From Alphaproteobacteria bacterium (GTDB lineage Bacteria > Pseudomonadota > Alphaproteobacteria > Micavibrionales > Micavibrionaceae), in the NCBI GenBank assembly GCA_002701555.1, contig NZVS01000045.1, positions 1-17,736 on the forward strand: 17,736 nt of DNA. The letters run 5' to 3'. Below the pieces are notes generated by a model, which made no database searches, was not told the origin of the DNA, and worked only from the letters and a program-made list of their open reading frames with translations. Below, one piece after another: positions 14,128 through 17,736 of this stretch (the stretch's first letter is position 1; every line of letters starts with the position of its first letter). The position numbers and the translations under genes are program-made.

Positions 14128-14155
14128 GCAGAAACATTCTTTTCTGTTTCTTTAA
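14111..14155 (+). CDS. Possible 14-codon leader ORF upstream of recJ
   Basis: ATG 14111 follows AAGGGAG with a four-base gap, the best ribosome binding site in this region. It opens a 14-residue frame, MRGTHWQKHSFLFL, ending at TAA 14153-14155, 10 bp before the recJ ATG and in a different frame. recJ itself lacks a good ribosome binding site, so translation of the leader could deliver ribosomes to recJ. No amino-acid-specific codon run is present. An alternative is that this site is a leftover with no function. Confidence 0.35.
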   Translation: MRGTHWQKHSFLFL

Positions 14156-14165
14156 TACAATACAA

Positions 14166-16025
14166 ATGAAAGTCTCCATGAAAGCCAACTCGGTTTTAAA
14201 TGTTAGCAAATCTGCCATGAATACACGATGGGTGTATCAGGGTGTGGATGAGGCATGCGTTTCGAGGCTGATGCAAATGCATGGACTGCCCGAAATGATT
14301 GCACGTATACTCAGTGCCCGCGGTGTAGACGAAAAAACTGTAGAACATTTCCTTAACCCAAGTCTGGCAAAGCATTTCCCTGATCCATATTCTTTGACAG
14401 ATATGCGTGAATTTAGCACCTGGATCGCAACACAGATAGCAAAGGGCCGGAAAATAGGCGTTTTCGGAGATTTTGACGTGGACGGCTCTACCAGTTCTGC
14501 GCTCTTCATAAATTTTTTCAAACATTTGGGGCTGGATACGCCCTTTCATATCCCCGATCGTCTGGTGGAAGGCTATGGACCTAACATAGGGGCTTTGCAA
14601 AAGTTAAAAGAGCAAGGTGCTGAAATAGTCCTTATAGCCGATTGTGGTACGACATCTTTCGAGGTGGTGGAGCAGGGCAGGGAGTTAGGACTTGATATAG
14701 TCATCTTTGACCATCATGAGGCAGAAGAAGAATTGCCACAGGCCAATTTTGTTATCAACCCAAAAAGACAGGATGATAAAAGCGGGCTTGATATGCTGTG
14801 CGCTGCAGGCGTGGTTTTTGTATCTCTTGTTGCTATGAACGCAGCTCTTCGTGAGCAAGGTTTTTACAAGAAGAAAAAGCTTACAGAAGCACCCCTTAAA
14901 GACTGGATGGATCTTGTTGCCCTGGCCACAATTTGTGACATGGTACCTCTAACAGGGGCTAACAGGCTCTTCGTTCAATATGGTTTTCAAAAGATGGCCG
15001 ATCACGGAAATATCGGCTTGTCGGCACTATGTGAGGTTTCTGGAGTTAAAGGTGTTCCGTCCGTGATGCATGCTGGCTTTGCGCTCGGGCCTCGTATAAA
15101 TGCAGGGTCCCGCGTTCATAAAGCTTGTTTGGGAACACGGCTTCTATCAGCAACTTGCGCAGAGGAAGCTAAAAACATTGCCTGGACTTTGAACGATTGT
15201 AACGACAAGCGTAAAGATATCCAATCTTCAATGATGAGTGAAGCAACGACACAAATAGCACTAAGTAAGGAAGCCGAGAAATCCCTGATATTTGTTAGTC
15301 ACGAAGGGTGGCATGCCGGTCTGTCCGGGCTAGTTGCTGGTCAGATAAAGGAACGCTTTGGCAAACCTGCTGTTGTTGTAACGTTTGCCGAAAACGAAAA
15401 AGGTGAATCGGAAGGACGAGGCTCGGGTCGTTCTATACCGGGCGTTAATATGGCTGCTGCTTTTATTGATGCACGCAATGAAGGTATTGTGCTCAAAGGC
15501 GGTGGGCATGCTATGGCTGGAGGTTTTACCGTATTGCCGGATAAGATTGAGGAACTGAAGGTCTTTTTGAATAAACATGTCGAAGACCAGTTAAATGGCA
15601 TGGAAATTATTCCTGAGCAACTTGTCGATACTCTTGCAAGTGTATCTGCTGTCAGAGCTGACTTCGTTAAATTGATTGAAAATAATGGCGGTCCATACGG
15701 ACAAGGCAACCCTGAGCCTGTTTTTGCACTGCCTTCTGCAAGAGTTCAAATGGTTGATGTGGTTGGTAAAAACCATGTACGCTGTAGAATTTCGGACGTA
15801 GAGGGTGGTACATCCATCAAAGCAATATGTTTCCGCGCAGTAGGCACCCCTCTTGGAGATATGCTGTTGGATGCGTCAAAAAACCACACCATACATTTAC
15901 TAGGCCGTTTTAAAATCAATGAATGGCAGGGGCGGGAAAGTGTAGAATTTATGATTACTGACGCGGCCCTTGCCAGTTCGGTCCAAAGTAATTTCGCAGA
16001 CCAAGAAGACAGAATTTTCGCCTGA
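14166..16025 (+). CDS. recJ: Single-stranded-DNA-specific exonuclease RecJ
   Basis: RecJ degrades single-stranded DNA 5' to 3' in recombination and mismatch or base-excision repair. The 619-residue protein has the DHH phosphoesterase motifs in order: GDFDVDG (101-107), IADCGTT (157-163), DHH (182-184) and ATICDMVPL with Asp258. The DHHA1 half shows GWHAGLSGLVAGQIKERFGKPAV (381-403), GRSIPGV (421-427) and GGGHAMAGGF (445-454), followed by the C-terminal OB-like domain. Length is slightly above E. coli RecJ. The start is uncertain. ATG 14166 and ATG 14178 both lack strong ribosome binding sites, and ATG 14217 (MNTRWVYQGVDEA) would also keep the conserved part. A leader ORF with a strong site lies just upstream. 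glpX lies 174 bp before, with no clear terminator between. Confidence 0.96.
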   Translation: MKVSMKANSVLNVSKSAMNTRWVYQGVDEACVSRLMQMHGLPEMIARILSARGVDEKTVEHFLNPSLAKHFPDPYSLTDMREFSTWIATQIAKGRKIGVFGDFDVDGSTSSALFINFFKHLGLDTPFHIPDRLVEGYGPNIGALQKLKEQGAEIVLIADCGTTSFEVVEQGRELGLDIVIFDHHEAEEELPQANFVINPKRQDDKSGLDMLCAAGVVFVSLVAMNAALREQGFYKKKKLTEAPLKDWMDLVALATICDMVPLTGANRLFVQYGFQKMADHGNIGLSALCEVSGVKGVPSVMHAGFALGPRINAGSRVHKACLGTRLLSATCAEEAKNIAWTLNDCNDKRKDIQSSMMSEATTQIALSKEAEKSLIFVSHEGWHAGLSGLVAGQIKERFGKPAVVVTFAENEKGESEGRGSGRSIPGVNMAAAFIDARNEGIVLKGGGHAMAGGFTVLPDKIEELKVFLNKHVEDQLNGMEIIPEQLVDTLASVSAVRADFVKLIENNGGPYGQGNPEPVFALPSARVQMVDVVGKNHVRCRISDVEGGTSIKAICFRAVGTPLGDMLLDASKNHTIHLLGRFKINEWQGRESVEFMITDAALASSVQSNFADQEDRIFA

Positions 16026-16047
16026 TTATCCTTACTAGTTTGACTAT

Positions 16048-16072
16048 ATATGTCAAAAAAACATTGACATAT
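16048..16072. repeat. Perfect 9-bp inverted repeat, candidate operator
   Basis: ATATGTCAA (16048-16056) and TTGACATAT (16064-16072) are perfect reverse complements separated by AAAAACA-type 7 bp. That places the half-site centres about 16 bp apart, or roughly 1.5 helical turns. The right arm contains the perfect -35 hexamer TTGACA. No T tract follows, so it is not a recJ terminator. It suits a dimeric repressor that would block the promoter of the AAA ATPase gene. Confidence 0.6.
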
Positions 16073-16095
16073 CACATATTCCTCTTTACTAAAAT
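16064..16095 (+). promoter_or_regulatory. Candidate promoter for the tandem AAA ATPase gene
   Basis: The -35 is a perfect TTGACA (16064-16069). The -10 is ambiguous: TACTAA at 16087-16092 has the ideal 17-bp spacing but a weak match, whereas TAAAAT at 16090-16095 matches better at 20 bp. The start codon lies 31 bp beyond. The overlapping inverted repeat suggests repression. Confidence 0.45.
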
Positions 16096-16126
16096 ATATA
16101 TTACATAAAACAAACGGAGAGGGTTT

Positions 16127-17736
16127 ATGTCAGCTGTTCAGGCCAAGAAATTAACATCACAAAAAAGCGCAGCACTTGCCATTTTAGAGGAAAATGATGA
16201 TTATCTGGAAGGTGTCAGAAATTTGGGTCTCTATAATCTTATAAATGCAGTAGATCCCAAAAACCGTTTTGCTAGTAAAATTTGTTCTCAAATGGAAATT
16301 GATTTTGAGCATATCTTTAATGCTTTAGAAGTTAAGTTCCCTGTGAAAAGAAGGGAAGCAAAAAGCAAAGAAGATAAAGAAAAAAGTTATTATTTTTCTG
16401 ATAGTGTTGAAGTTGATCCGAAGGACTGGGAAACTCTGAAGGAATATTTTAAAGTAAATAGCTCACTTGACGCTGAATTAGATAGCTTTACGAAGAATAT
16501 CAAAAAGCTTGGAAACCGACTTAACTTATCCGAAGCTGAGATGCAGGCGCTTGTAATGGTACATGCATTTGAAGAGTCGGAAACATACCTTAATGTTTTT
16601 CAGGGGTTGGTAGAAGGCAATCAGGCAAAGGCACCTGCTATTTTGGCAGTTATGACGGGGTTTGAACACGATGTTGACGAATTAACAAAAAGTTTTGGCC
16701 CTGTCGGTAAATTTGCTGAATTCGGGTTGATTGAATATGAAGGTGAGTTTGAACAAAAACCTGTACCCGTAATAAGAAAATATTTAGCAGACGTTTTAGG
16801 TGATGGTACACTGGATGAAGACAATCTTGTTGAGGAACTGGTAGGGAAACCAGTGGACGCCTCTCTGGATATTTCTAATTTCTCTCATTTCAGTGAAGAA
16901 GTAAAAGATATCTCAGATCAGATAAAAGGTACAATAGAGCGGGAAGAACGTTGTAATATTCTTATTCACGGCCCTACAGGTAGTGGAAAAACAGAATTGG
17001 CACAAGCTATAGCACATTCCCTGGGTTTAAAAATGTATGCGGTTGGTGAAGATAATGAAACTAACACCGAAAGTCCCGATGATTACAAGACATCCCAGAA
17101 ACGTTTGGGGGCTTTTAATCATGCACAAACAGTTTTAAAAGGCAGCAAAGATGTAGTCCTTAAGATGGATGAGTTTGAAGATCTTGTACCGAACGCATCA
17201 GACACTACAAAAAAAGCTGATCCTCAAAGTAAAATCCTTTTGAATAACTCCCTAACCACAGCAACTGTTCCTACAATCTGGATTTGTAATGATGTTGAAA
17301 AATTTCATCCCTCATTTCTGAACCGTTTTGACCATTCTCTGGCTGTTGGTTACCAGCCAATGCATGTTCGTTGTAATATCTGGGAGCATCATTTGAAAGA
17401 AAACGGAATTGAGCTTGGCGAAAACGAGATCACATTTCTTGCGCGCAGATACGACAAAGTTGCCCCACGAACAATAGGGCAAGCTTGTCATGGTGCAAGG
17501 GATATAGGTGGTGACCTTGATGCCATTCAGAGAAAGCTTCAAAATAATTCAAAGCTTATGTATGGCGACCGATATGCGACACAGGCCGAGTTTTACTTGC
17601 CACTTAATTATGACATTGAGCATGTAAGCAGTGATCAGGCTGATTTGCCCGGACTTGTGAAAGAGCTGGCAAAGGCAACGGCAGAAGGTCGATCATATTC
17701 GTTGTTTTTAAAAGGTAAAAATGGTGCAGGGAAAAC
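16127..17736 (+). CDS. Tandem AAA+ ATPase, 5' part (runs off window end)
   Basis: The frame is open from ATG 16127 (ribosome binding site GGAGAGGG, spacing about 4) to the window end: 536 complete codons without a stop. Residues 1-250 form a helical N-terminal region with a Lys/Glu-rich patch at 74-87. Its LNLSEAEMQALVMVHAFEE ... FGPVGKFAEFGLIEYEG pattern resembles the region that precedes the ATPase core in a family of large tandem AAA proteins (COG0464-type). The first AAA domain has Walker A GPTGSGKT (282-289), Walker B VVLKMDE with Asp348 and Glu349, sensor-1 Asn388 in IWICND and an arginine-finger candidate Arg400 in FLNRFDH. Walker B is odd in having Lys346. A second P-loop, GKNGAGK (530-536), starts right at the edge, so a second ATPase domain follows. 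The cellular role is unknown; the family is expected to remodel proteins. Confidence 0.88.
   Translation, partial: MSAVQAKKLTSQKSAALAILEENDDYLEGVRNLGLYNLINAVDPKNRFASKICSQMEIDFEHIFNALEVKFPVKRREAKSKEDKEKSYYFSDSVEVDPKDWETLKEYFKVNSSLDAELDSFTKNIKKLGNRLNLSEAEMQALVMVHAFEESETYLNVFQGLVEGNQAKAPAILAVMTGFEHDVDELTKSFGPVGKFAEFGLIEYEGEFEQKPVPVIRKYLADVLGDGTLDEDNLVEELVGKPVDASLDISNFSHFSEEVKDISDQIKGTIEREERCNILIHGPTGSGKTELAQAIAHSLGLKMYAVGEDNETNTESPDDYKTSQKRLGAFNHAQTVLKGSKDVVLKMDEFEDLVPNASDTTKKADPQSKILLNNSLTTATVPTIWICNDVEKFHPSFLNRFDHSLAVGYQPMHVRCNIWEHHLKENGIELGENEITFLARRYDKVAPRTIGQACHGARDIGGDLDAIQRKLQNNSKLMYGDRYATQAEFYLPLNYDIEHVSSDQADLPGLVKELAKATAEGRSYSLFLKGKNGAGK

Noticed and set aside
14196..14600. 134-codon open frame on the minus strand within recJ
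   Set aside because: It is antisense to the catalytic RecJ domain, with an unlikely composition and no promoter; it is a shadow of the real gene.

Overview
The window looks like a stretch of an AT-rich alphaproteobacterial chromosome, using the standard genetic code. Three things point there: the order rpmF-plsX-fabH ... ihfA-merR followed by a tRNA-Pro, the neighbouring glpX-recJ pair, and an alphaproteobacterial-style cysteine-free L32 tail. A class I PHA synthase is also present. I cannot name the genus from sequence alone. I see no CRISPR array, insertion sequence, integrase or rRNA.

Layout. 1-149: 3' end of rpmF (L32), closed by a strong terminator. 310-2336: plsX and fabH, phospholipid and fatty-acid initiation, as a tight pair. 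2340-4187 (minus strand): a large, cysteine-free, acidic protein of unknown function with a triplicated ~50-60 residue module. It lies between fabH and ihfA, which are normally close neighbours in alphaproteobacteria. 4389-5203: ihfA and a MerR-type regulator. 5210-6346: a sarcosine/N-methyl amino acid oxidase-like flavoenzyme, followed by tRNA-Pro(GGG) at 6412-6488. 6636-7808: a cassette of ArsR regulator, AHSA1/SRPBCC protein and YCII-domain protein, apparently read from one promoter and probably starting as a leaderless mRNA. 7928-8353: a DUF4345-like four-helix membrane protein. 8527-9537: rplM-rpsI with terminator. 9676-10410: an unrecognised soluble protein, convergent and overlapping with phaC (10394-12262, minus). 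12341-12967: a lipoprotein. 12969-13991: glpX (class II FBPase). 14166-16025: recJ, preceded by a possible 14-codon leader ORF with mutually exclusive hairpins. 16127-17736: a tandem AAA+ ATPase cut by the window end, behind a perfect 9-bp inverted repeat that overlaps a consensus -35 box.

How it works together. Most of the window is housekeeping: translation (L32, L13, S9, tRNA-Pro), lipid initiation (PlsX, FabH), nucleoid architecture (IHF alpha), gluconeogenesis (GlpX) and repair (RecJ). Accessory or poorly understood genes are interspersed: the repeat protein, the flavin oxidase, the ArsR cassette, the 244-residue protein beside phaC, the lipoprotein and the tandem AAA ATPase. No multi-gene defence or secretion system can be demonstrated. 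The best candidates for undescribed biology are the triplicated-module protein inside the plsX-fabH-ihfA block and the AAA ATPase behind a dyad operator. There is no gene-free stretch longer than about 300 bases; the main gaps (150-309, 4188-4388, 6489-6635, 8354-8526, 13992-14165) hold the promoter, hairpin and terminator candidates listed.
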